Positions 50,413 through 56,764 of a DNA stretch of 56,764 nucleotides are shown here, piece after piece. The first letter of the stretch is position 1; each line of letters begins with the position of its first letter. Location: the NCBI GenBank assembly GCA_910575505.1, contig CAJTFK010000025.1:1-56764 (forward strand). Direction: 5' to 3'. The position numbers and the translations under genes were made by a program. Origin of the DNA: Oscillospiraceae bacterium. GTDB taxonomy: Bacteria; Bacillota; Clostridia; Oscillospirales; Oscillospiraceae. The notes beneath the pieces are model-generated. The model ran no database searches. It had not been told where the DNA came from and worked only from the letters and a program-made list of their open reading frames with translations.

Positions 50413-52156
50413 GGCGCAGCTCCTGGGTCCGGACCAGGGCGGCATAGGCCCCGTCCTTTGCCATCAGCTCATCGTGGGAGCCCAGCTCCACAATTCTGCC
50501 CTCCTCCACCACCGCGATGCGGTCGGCATTGCGGACAGTGGACAGCCGGTGGGCAATGATGATGGTGGTGCGGCCCCTGGAGAGCTTTTCAAAGGCCTCC
50601 TGGAGTTTGGCCTCCGTCACGCTGTCCAGGGCAGAGGTGGCCTCGTCCAGAATCAGAACCGGCGGGTCCTTCAGAAAGATGCGGGCAATGGAAATACGCT
50701 GCTTCTGTCCGCCGGAGAGAAGGGCCCCCCGTTCGCCCACATAGGTATTGAAGCCCTCGGGCATGGCCACGATATCGTCGTAAATCTCCGCCATCCGGGC
50801 GGCCCGGGCCACCTCCTCCTCGGATGCGCCGGGACGGCCGTAGCGGATGTTCTCCAGAATGCTGGCGGCGAAGAGGAACACGTCCTGCTGCACCACGCCC
50901 ACGTTCTGCCGCAGGGACTCCTGGGTGACGGAGCGGACGTCGCTGCCGTCCAGGCGGACGGCTCCCTCCGTCACGTCGTAGAACCGGGGAATCAGCTGGC
51001 AGAGGGTGGACTTGCCGCCGCCGGAGGGCCCCACCACCGCCACGGTCTCGCCGGGCCGGATGTGGAGGTCCACGTCCCGGAGCACCGCCAGATCATCCTT
51101 GTAGGCAAAGCTGACGTGGTCCACGTCGATGCGGCCCTCCACCCGGGGCAGGGGCTTTGCGCCGGGAGCGTCCTTCAGGGCGGGCTCCTCCCGCATGAGC
51201 TCAATGAAGCGGCCCAGGCCCGCCGTGCCGTTGGCGAAGAGCTCGGCAAAGTTGGAGAGCTTGCGCACCGGATTCACGAAGGCGGTGATATACAGGCTGA
51301 AAGTAATGAGGTCCACGGTGTCCAGCTGCCCTTCCATGATGAGGAAGCCGCCGGCGGCAATCACCGCCGCGGAGAGGATGCAGAGGAAGAACTCCATGGT
51401 GGCGTTGAACCGGCCCATGGCCTTGTGGAAGGCCCGCTTGGAGGTCTTGAAGCTGTCGTTGGAGCAGTCGAATTTTCGGAGCTCCGCCTCCTCGTTGGCG
51501 AAGGCCTTGGCGGTGCGGATGCCGGAGAGGCCGGACTCGATGTCGGAGTTGATGACGGCAGTCCGCTGCTTCACGGCAGCGGAAGCGGCGCTCATGGACT
51601 TCCGGCAGCTCCAGACCACAACGAAGAAGATGGGCAGAATCACCGCCACCACCAGGGCCAGCCGCCACTGAATGGTGAACATAATGATCAGGGAGCCCAG
51701 GATGGTGACGCCGGAAATAAAAATGTCCTCCGGGCCGTGGTGGGCCAGCTCCGTGATGTCGAAGAGGTCCGCCGTCAGGCGGCTCATAAGCTGGCCGGTG
51801 CGGTTGCGGTCATAGTAGTCAAAGCTGAGCTCCTGCATGTGGCGGAAGAGGTCGTGGCGAATGTCCGCCTCCACCAGGATGCCGAAGGTATGGCCCCAAT
51901 AGCAGATTACATAGGTCAGCAGCGCCCGGAGGGCAAAGGCCAGAAACACCGCCGCCATGACGGCGAAAAAGGCGCTGTAGGCGCTTTGGGGCAGCAGCTC
52001 ATACATGCACCAGCGGGACACCGCAGGAAAGGTCAGGTCGATGAGAGAAATCAGCAGGGCGCAGCCAAGGTCCATGAGGAACAGCCGCCGGTGAGGTCTG
52101 AAGTATGAGAGGAAGATCCGCAGGGGAGAGCTTCTCTGAAAATCCCGAGTGGTCAT
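50405..52156 (-). CDS. ABC exporter (fused permease and ATPase)
   Basis: 583 aa half-transporter of the multidrug/lipid (MsbA-like) class, working as a homodimer or with an unknown partner. Six transmembrane helices lie in about residues 20-310. The ATPase domain has Walker A VVGPSGGGKSTLCQLI, Q-loop VVQQDVFLF, signature LSGGQKQRISIARI, Walker B VLILDEATSALD and H-loop IIAHRLSTV. All are intact. Substrate unknown. It is first in a run with ylmH. Confidence 0.94.
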   Translation of the reverse strand: MTTRDFQRSSPLRIFLSYFRPHRRLFLMDLGCALLISLIDLTFPAVSRWCMYELLPQSAYSAFFAVMAAVFLAFALRALLTYVICYWGHTFGILVEADIRHDLFRHMQELSFDYYDRNRTGQLMSRLTADLFDITELAHHGPEDIFISGVTILGSLIIMFTIQWRLALVVAVILPIFFVVVWSCRKSMSAASAAVKQRTAVINSDIESGLSGIRTAKAFANEEAELRKFDCSNDSFKTSKRAFHKAMGRFNATMEFFLCILSAAVIAAGGFLIMEGQLDTVDLITFSLYITAFVNPVRKLSNFAELFANGTAGLGRFIELMREEPALKDAPGAKPLPRVEGRIDVDHVSFAYKDDLAVLRDVDLHIRPGETVAVVGPSGGGKSTLCQLIPRFYDVTEGAVRLDGSDVRSVTQESLRQNVGVVQQDVFLFAASILENIRYGRPGASEEEVARAARMAEIYDDIVAMPEGFNTYVGERGALLSGGQKQRISIARIFLKDPPVLILDEATSALDSVTEAKLQEAFEKLSRGRTTIIIAHRLSTVRNADRIAVVEEGRIVELGSHDELMAKDGAYAALVRTQELRHG

Positions 52157-52386
52157 AAAACGGCTCCTTTTCCATGTTCAATCATATCCAATGTATCATA
52201 TCACGATTTCCGCCGGGAGACAATGAAGGAATCGTAAAATTTCCTTTCCGGCGGAGAGAGACGGTCATTTTGAGAGACCGGGCCAACAACTCGACGCCAA
52301 GGACTTGACAATATATCTATATAATCGTTTGGGAGAAAATTTAGCGAAATTATCCAAATCCGGACAGCTTCAAAGGAGGAACACGC

Positions 52387-53034
52387 ATGAAAACAGTCCT
52401 GACAATCGCGGGAGGCGTTCTGCTGGCGCTGGTGCTGCTCCCCTTCCTTGGGCCGCTGGCCGTGGTGGCGGTGGTGGGCCTGCTAGTGGTTTATTTTGTG
52501 AAGCAGATGCTGGAGCTTGCCAACGATCTGAGCGGCGCAGCCGGCACGAGAAGCCAGCAGCAGGCGGCGCGGAAAAAGGTAGAGGTCTTTGCCTCCATTC
52601 CGGCGGGGGCCCATATCCTGGCCTGTATCGACGCCGCCTGGATCCTCTTTGTGCCTCCTGATGAAAATTCGAGGAAGGTCATGCGGTGGAAGTCTTATTT
52701 GGCTGAGAAAAAGCAGCTCATCGCAAATCCGGAACGCTGGTACAAAGGCGACGAGTCCCTCCTGAGCGGTGAATTCTGGTTCCTGAGCCGCACCGACCCC
52801 AGCGGCGGCGAGGAGCGGACCCGTGCCGTCCTGGCGCTGTGGCGGGAGATCGAGCGCTGCTGCAAAGAGCTGTGCAGTATAAACAAGAGCGACCACAGCG
52901 TGTGGCGTGAGAGCGACCAGGAGCAGTCCCTCAAAGAACTCCGGCAGGCGCGGTTCCATGAGGACTGCTGCCAGGAGGTCCAGGACGCCCTGGCCCTGGC
53001 GGAGCAGGTGAAGTCAGAGAAGAAAAAGAAGTGA
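52387..53034 (+). CDS. hypothetical membrane-anchored protein
   Basis: 215 aa. The first about 40 residues form one or two hydrophobic segments (TVLTIAGGVLLALVLLPFLG, then LAVVAVVGLLVVYFVKQ). The rest is a charged, helical cytoplasmic part with EFWFLSRTDPSGGEERTRAV and a basic tail EKKKK. No family is recognised. AAAGGAGG lies 8 nt before the ATG. A TTGACA and a TATAAT (52305, 52320) are upstream but only 9 bp apart, so they are not an ordinary promoter. Confidence 0.75.
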   Translation: MKTVLTIAGGVLLALVLLPFLGPLAVVAVVGLLVVYFVKQMLELANDLSGAAGTRSQQQAARKKVEVFASIPAGAHILACIDAAWILFVPPDENSRKVMRWKSYLAEKKQLIANPERWYKGDESLLSGEFWFLSRTDPSGGEERTRAVLALWREIERCCKELCSINKSDHSVWRESDQEQSLKELRQARFHEDCCQEVQDALALAEQVKSEKKKK

Positions 53035-53050
53035 GTACATCCCAAGAGAA

Positions 53051-53081
53051 GACCCCGGACGTTTGAGACGCGTCCGGGGTC
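53051..53081. terminator. bidirectional hairpin between convergent genes
   Basis: GACCCCGGACG (53051-53061) pairs with CGTCCGGGGTC (53071-53081), lying between the stop codons of two convergent genes. Confidence 0.78.
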
Positions 53082-53088
53082 TGTTCGT

Positions 53089-54150
53089 TTATTTGACCCG
53101 CACGATGCAGGAGCGGGACTGCCCGTCCCAGGAGACCGTGACGGTGGTCATGCCCTTGCTGACGCCGGTAACGGTTCCGTCACCGCCGACGGTGGCAATG
53201 CCGCTGTCGCTCACATGCCAGGTCAGCGTAGACGTGACGCCGCTGAGGGTCAGCTTCCAGCTCTCGCCCACCGCGAGGGTCATGTCCTCCCGGTTCAGCT
53301 TGTTGGCCCCGCCGGAGCCGCTGGTCCTGGAGCCGCCGGAGCTGCCTGTGGAGGCCGGGGCGCTGCCGCCGGTAACCCGGACAATGCCGATGGCCTTTTT
53401 GCTGCCATCGCTGACCACGATGTGAACGGTTCCGGCAGAGACCGGGGTCACGTTGCCGTTTTGGTCCACCGTGGCAATGGAGGGATTCTCGCTGACCCAG
53501 GTATAGGTCCCGCTGCCGCCGGAGACCCGGAGGCGGTAGACGCCCTCGCTGACAGAACGGGTAAAGTCAGGATTGCTGAGGGTCAGTCCCCCGGGGAGCT
53601 GGGAAAGAGACGCATAGCTGGACCCGCCGCCTCCCGAGGTCCCGGTGCTCCCGCCTGTGTCTCCGGCATTGCCGGAAGCGCCCGAATCCGGTCCCTCGGG
53701 CATGACGCCGGTCTGGCCTGAATCGCCGTCTGTGCTTCCGGCAGGCTCATTGCCGCCGCCGGAGGGCTCCGTGTTCCCGGCAGGCTCGTTGCTGCCGGCG
53801 GGCTCGCTGCCATCCTCGGAGGGCTCCGTGCCTCCGGCGGGCTCATTGCCGCCGGGGTTGGGCTCCACGGGCTGAGAGACGCCGGGATTTGAATCGCCGG
53901 GGTCCTTGTCCCCGCCCAGCTTTCCGGCGATCCGGTCGCCGTAGAGCAGGTAGACCAGCAGGGCGGACATCAGCACGATCAGCACAATCAGAATGGGTGT
54001 GACCAGGCTGAACTGGGAGGAACGGCGGCTGCCCCGGCTGGGGCGGCGGGGCTCCTCCTCCTCCCAGAGCTCCTCTTCCTCGCAGAAGGGGCAGTCCTTA
54101 TAGGTATCGGAATATCTCTCCCCGCAGACGGGGCAGCGCTTCATAGCCAT
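53089..54150 (-). CDS. zinc-ribbon membrane protein with Ig-like (Big2) repeats
   Basis: 353 aa. The N-terminal zinc ribbon (KRCPVCGERYSDTYKDCPFC) is cytoplasmic; an acidic/Arg stretch and one transmembrane helix (about 53-75, TPILIVLIVLMSALLVYLLY) follow. A long Gly/Pro/Ser/Glu linker (about 85-180) has repeats of the type EPAGGTEPSEDGS. Two Big2-like domains end it (about 185-265, with YTWVSENPSIATVDQNGNVT; and 285-353, with LTWHVSDSGIATVGGDGTVT). It probably displays a surface domain. The ATG at 54150 is selected by GGGAGG 7 nt upstream. Confidence 0.88.
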   Translation of the reverse strand: MAMKRCPVCGERYSDTYKDCPFCEEEELWEEEEPRRPSRGSRRSSQFSLVTPILIVLIVLMSALLVYLLYGDRIAGKLGGDKDPGDSNPGVSQPVEPNPGGNEPAGGTEPSEDGSEPAGSNEPAGNTEPSGGGNEPAGSTDGDSGQTGVMPEGPDSGASGNAGDTGGSTGTSGGGGSSYASLSQLPGGLTLSNPDFTRSVSEGVYRLRVSGGSGTYTWVSENPSIATVDQNGNVTPVSAGTVHIVVSDGSKKAIGIVRVTGGSAPASTGSSGGSRTSGSGGANKLNREDMTLAVGESWKLTLSGVTSTLTWHVSDSGIATVGGDGTVTGVSKGMTTVTVSWDGQSRSCIVRVK

Positions 54151-54224
54151 GGCATGTCCTCCCAAACCATTGATGATCGGTCTGCCGCCGGGCGGCCCGG
54201 CGGAGCGTATTTCGTCAGTATGTC

Positions 54225-54384
54225 AGAACCTGTATTCATAGCCGGGGCTGCCGGACAGACGGGGTTGTTTCCTGCCGGACAGGGCGCTTTTCCGCGGCAG
54301 TTCTGACGGATTTGCAGGGGGAACCGGCGCGGTGTGGCGCAAAAAACGCTCAGGCTGCGTTCAGCGGACGTGAATACGGGCTCT
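54225..54384 (+). repeat. dispersed inverted-repeat element, copy G
   Basis: Left end AGAACCTGTATTCATAGCCG, right end ACGTGAATACGGGCTCT. The interior has the shared GGAACCGGCGCGGTGTGGCG block. It lies between the divergent Big2 and udk genes. Confidence 0.83.
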
Positions 54385-54476
54385 TATATCATACCCAGTT
54401 TCACCGCCGCAGTCAAGGGCGTTTCCGGCAAAAACTCCCGTGAACCGGCAAAATTTTTAAAAATACCCTCTGCTCC

Positions 54477-54505
54477 TTGCTTTTTCGCCGCCGGACATTT
54501 AAGAT
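54477..54505 (+). promoter_or_regulatory. udk promoter
   Basis: -35 TTGCTT (54477-54482), 17-bp spacer, -10 TAAGAT (54500-54505), 37 bp before the udk ATG. Confidence 0.55.
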
Positions 54506-54541
54506 AGAGGATATCAGAAAACGGCGGGAGGGCTGGAAGCT

Positions 54542-55159
54542 ATGAGCGCAATTTTAATCGGCATCGCCGGAGGCACAGGCTCCGGAAAGACCACGCTGAC
54601 CCGGCATCTGAAGGACCACTTCGGGGCCGAGGTCACCGTCATCGGACACGACAGCTATTATAAGCGTCAGGAGGGCAAAACCTATGAGGAGCGGGCCCGT
54701 CAGAACTACGACCACCCGGACGCCTTCGACACGGATCTGCTGGTGGAGCATCTGAGGGAGCTGAAGGCCGGGCGGTCCATCCGCTGCCCGGTGTACTCCT
54801 ACGTGGACCACAACCGCACCGGCGATACGATGGAAATCTTTCCCACCAAGGTGCTGATTGTGGAGGGCATCCTGATTTTCCAGGACCCGGCCCTGCGGGA
54901 GATGTTCGACATCAAAATCTTCGTGGAGACCGACGCCGACGAGCGCATCCTGCGCCGCTGCCTCCGGGACGTGGAGGAGCGGGGCCGGACCCTTCGCTCC
55001 GTGGTAACCCAGTACCTGACCACAGTGAAGCCCATGCACGAGCAGTATGTGGAGCCCTCCCGGAAGTACGCGGACATCGTGGTGCTGGAGGGGGGCCACA
55101 ACCTGGTGGCCCTGGACATGATGATTCAGCGCATTCAGAACCACATCGACCGGGCGTAA
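54542..55159 (+). CDS. udk: uridine kinase
   Basis: 205 aa P-loop kinase phosphorylating uridine and cytidine in pyrimidine salvage. IGIAGGTGSGKTTLTRHL is the Walker A motif; VIGHDSYYKRQ and YDHPDAFDTDLLVEHL are substrate motifs; VLIVEGILIFQDPALREM and RILRRCLRDVEERGRTL complete the fold. It is full length for the family (about 205-215). It has its own promoter and a very strong terminator. Confidence 0.97.
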   Translation: MSAILIGIAGGTGSGKTTLTRHLKDHFGAEVTVIGHDSYYKRQEGKTYEERARQNYDHPDAFDTDLLVEHLRELKAGRSIRCPVYSYVDHNRTGDTMEIFPTKVLIVEGILIFQDPALREMFDIKIFVETDADERILRRCLRDVEERGRTLRSVVTQYLTTVKPMHEQYVEPSRKYADIVVLEGGHNLVALDMMIQRIQNHIDRA

Positions 55160-55174
55160 ACCGGGGGAACGCGC

Positions 55175-55221
55175 CGCCGGCCTGCCGGGGACTTCCTCCG
55201 GCAGGCCGGCGTCCCTTTTTT
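55175..55221 (+). terminator. udk terminator
   Basis: CGCCGGCCTGCCGG (55175-55188) pairs perfectly with CCGGCAGGCCGGCG (55198-55211), then TCCC and six Ts. Confidence 0.92.
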
Positions 55222-55291
55222 GCTTTTTCATTTTTTGCCTTTCTTGACATTTTAGACTTTTTTGCCTTTTTTGACATTCTGAAAAACGGGG

Positions 55292-55320
55292 TTGCCCGGA
55301 GGGGAAAAATGGGATATACT
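55292..55320 (+). promoter_or_regulatory. rimM-trmD promoter
   Basis: -35 TTGCCC (55292-55297), 17-bp spacer, -10 TATACT (55315-55320). A duplicated TTTTTTGCCTTT(C/T)TTGACATT sequence lies just upstream (about 55216-55280). Confidence 0.6.
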
Positions 55321-55358
55321 TTCAGGGAAAATACGAATGAGAAAAAGGAGACCATTCC

Positions 55359-55856
55359 ATGAAACTGGAAACCATTCAGGCGGGCCGGATTACCGGCGTC
55401 CACGGCATCCGGGGAGAGCTGCGGGTTCTGCCCCGGGACGGGGACCCGGATTTTCTGACCCGCTTCCGCACCTTTTACATGGACGGCCAGCCCGTCACGC
55501 CTGCGGCCTGCCGGGTCCACAAGGGGACGGTGCTGATGAAGCTCCCCGGTGTGGAGGACCGCACCGCCGCCGAGGCCCTCCGGGGGAAAGACCTGTATAT
55601 CCGTCGGGAGGACGCGGACCTGCCTGACGGAGAGTGGTTCGACGACGAGCTGCTGGGTCTGGAGGTCTACAACGGCGAGACGGGGGAATGCGTGGGCGAG
55701 CTGACGGCGGTGGAAACCTACCCCGCCAGCAAGGTCTATACCATCCGGGGCGTGAAGGAGTTCATGGTCCCGGCGGTGAAGGACGCCTTCATCCTGAGCA
55801 TCGACATGGAAAACAACCGCATGGATATACGGGTCTGGGAGGGCCTGGACGCATGA
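55359..55856 (+). CDS. rimM: ribosome maturation factor RimM
   Basis: 165 aa 30S-assembly factor binding ribosomal protein uS19. The N-terminal beta-barrel has AGRITGVHGIRGELRVLPRD; the C-terminal PRC-like barrel has DDELLGLEVYNGETGECVGE and FMVPAVKDAFILSIDMENNR. AAAAGGAG lies 8 nt before the ATG. It overlaps trmD by 4 nt (ATGA), the usual coupling. Confidence 0.96.
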   Translation: MKLETIQAGRITGVHGIRGELRVLPRDGDPDFLTRFRTFYMDGQPVTPAACRVHKGTVLMKLPGVEDRTAAEALRGKDLYIRREDADLPDGEWFDDELLGLEVYNGETGECVGELTAVETYPASKVYTIRGVKEFMVPAVKDAFILSIDMENNRMDIRVWEGLDA

Positions 55857-56626
55857 ACATCGACATTCTGACCCTCTTTCCCGGCTCTGTGGACGCCATG
55901 CTGAACATCAGCATCCTGGGCCGTGCCCAGGAGCGGGGCCACATTGCCATCCGCACCCACCAAATTCGGGACTACACCACCAATAAGCAAATGCAGGTGG
56001 ACGACTACCCCTACGGCGGGGGCCGGGGGGCGGTGATGCAGGCGGACCCCCTCTACCGCTGCTGGGCCCACGTGACGGAGACTCACGGACCGGGCCGGAC
56101 CATCTTCCTCTCCCCCTGCGGCCGGACCTTCACCCAGGACGTGGCCCGGGAGCTGAAAGAGACGTATGACCACCTGATTCTGGTCTGCGGCCACTATGAG
56201 GGGGTGGACCAGCGCTTTCTGGACGAATGCGTGGACGAGGAAATCTCCATGGGGGACTTCGTCCTCACCGGCGGGGAGATTCCCGCCATGGCGGTGGCGG
56301 ACGCGGTATGCCGCATGGTGCCCGGGGTGCTGCCGGATGAGGAGTGTTTTCAGGAGGAATCCCACTGGAACGGCCTGCTGGAATACCCCCAGTACTCCCG
56401 CCCCGCCGTCTGGCATGACAGGGCGGTGCCGGACATTCTCCTCTCCGGGGACCACGGAAAGGTGGCCGCCTGGCGGAAGAAGGAAAGCTACAAGCGGACC
56501 ATGCTCCGCCGCCCGGACCTCTTCGAGAAATTCGACGAAAGCCAGCTGACTACCAAAGCGGAGAAAAAGGTCCTCCAGGAGGCCAGGGACGAGCTGGCGG
56601 AGGAACTCAGGGAAACGCTGATTTAA
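55853..56626 (+). CDS. trmD: tRNA (guanine37-N1)-methyltransferase
   Basis: 257 aa SPOUT methyltransferase making m1G37 in tRNAs. MNIDILTLFPGSVDAMLNIS, QVDDYPYGGGRGAVMQADPL, LVCGHYEGVDQRFLDECVDE and EISMGDFVLTGGEIPAMAVA (trefoil-knot SAM site) are diagnostic. It is complete. In many Firmicutes rplS follows; here an IS transposase begins 53 nt later instead. Confidence 0.97.
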   Translation: MNIDILTLFPGSVDAMLNISILGRAQERGHIAIRTHQIRDYTTNKQMQVDDYPYGGGRGAVMQADPLYRCWAHVTETHGPGRTIFLSPCGRTFTQDVARELKETYDHLILVCGHYEGVDQRFLDECVDEEISMGDFVLTGGEIPAMAVADAVCRMVPGVLPDEECFQEESHWNGLLEYPQYSRPAVWHDRAVPDILLSGDHGKVAAWRKKESYKRTMLRRPDLFEKFDESQLTTKAEKKVLQEARDELAEELRETLI

Positions 56627-56678
56627 TTCCCCGAAATGATAGAAGATGTGATAAAATAAGGAAAAGGGGGCGCGGGGT

Positions 56679-56764
56679 ATGAAACAGGAAAGTTTTAGCG
56701 ATATGGAATACAGATGCCGGAAAAAGAAAACAAAACGGGAAGAATTTCTGGAAATCATGGACGA
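56679..56764 (+). mobile_element. IS5-type transposase, 5' end only
   Basis: The frame from an ATG at 56679 reads MKQESFSDMEYRCRKKKTKR, then EEFLEIMDE to the window edge. The opening (MKQxxFxDxEY, then KKKTKREKFLEEMD) is the conserved N-terminus of IS5-group transposases (DUF772). GGGGG lies upstream. The local sequence is AT-rich compared with trmD. The element's left end must lie between 56627 and 56678, but its inverted repeat cannot be confirmed without the right end. Confidence 0.8.

Noticed and set aside
52305..52325. Ordinary sigma-A promoter TTGACA/TATAAT before the 215-aa gene
   Set aside because: The hexamers are perfect but only 9 bp apart, too close for an ordinary sigma-A promoter.
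1..56764. tRNA or rRNA genes
   Set aside because: No T-loop GGTTCGAATCC-type core with a cloverleaf, and no rRNA-like stretch was found by eye; a covariance search would settle it.

Overview
The window is GC-rich, densely packed chromosome from a Gram-positive, endospore-forming anaerobe. The best fit is Clostridia of the Oscillospiraceae type (Flavonifractor, Oscillibacter or Lawsonibacter-like). This rests on the two dipicolinate synthase subunits (spore core), S-layer-homology proteins, YlmH, DUF896, RodA and typical Firmicutes gene families, combined with strong Shine-Dalgarno sites and very GC-rich codons. The taxonomic placement is an inference from gene content only.

Layout. 1-4.5 kb is accessory DNA of lower GC: a large serine recombinase, a broken YegP-like gene, a DUF1016/PDDEXK nuclease, a RelB/DinJ-type antitoxin without a toxin, and a short AbrB-type regulator. 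4.5-7.1 kb is a patatin-phospholipase gene with an unrecognised N-terminal half, lying between two near-identical palindromic direct repeats and next to two very strong hairpins. 7.2-10.1 kb holds cca-dpaA-dpaB (minus strand), 10.7-12.7 kb murC and a prolyl-tRNA editing protein. 12.8-18.7 kb carries an aspartate-pathway cluster (ACT protein, hom, lysC, ACT protein, UPF0210 protein). 19-27 kb has an S-layer protein, an M18 aminopeptidase, a TsaC-CoaE fusion, prfA, a flavodoxin and a YdcF protein. 27-32 kb is ddl-murF-ABC-F. 32-35 kb has two more secreted SLH proteins, one ending in a probable cysteine-peptidase fold. 35-39 kb has rodA, tsaE-tsaB and upp. 40-46 kb has a short pyruvate kinase paralogue, mtnA, a nitroreductase, and a guanine deaminase behind a purine riboswitch. 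46-53 kb has a membrane-anchored XRE regulator, an XpaC-like protein, DUF896, DUF4177, ylmH and an ABC exporter. 53-56.7 kb has a zinc-ribbon/Big2 protein, udk, rimM-trmD, and the start of an IS5-type transposase at the right edge.

Working together: MurC, Ddl, MurF and RodA serve peptidoglycan synthesis; TsaC (fused), TsaE and TsaB are three of the four t6A tRNA-modification proteins; DpaA/DpaB make spore dipicolinate from a lysine-pathway intermediate, for which LysC supplies the first step; Upp, Udk and GuaD are nucleobase/nucleoside salvage.

The most unusual content is non-coding. A family of about 160-170 bp terminal-inverted-repeat elements occurs seven times in intergenic gaps. A second three-hairpin repeat occurs twice, each time beside a broken gene. 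Purine-rich heptamer tracts start at the stop codons of several genes. At least four, probably five, accessory genes carry single-base homopolymer frameshifts while all housekeeping genes read through intact.
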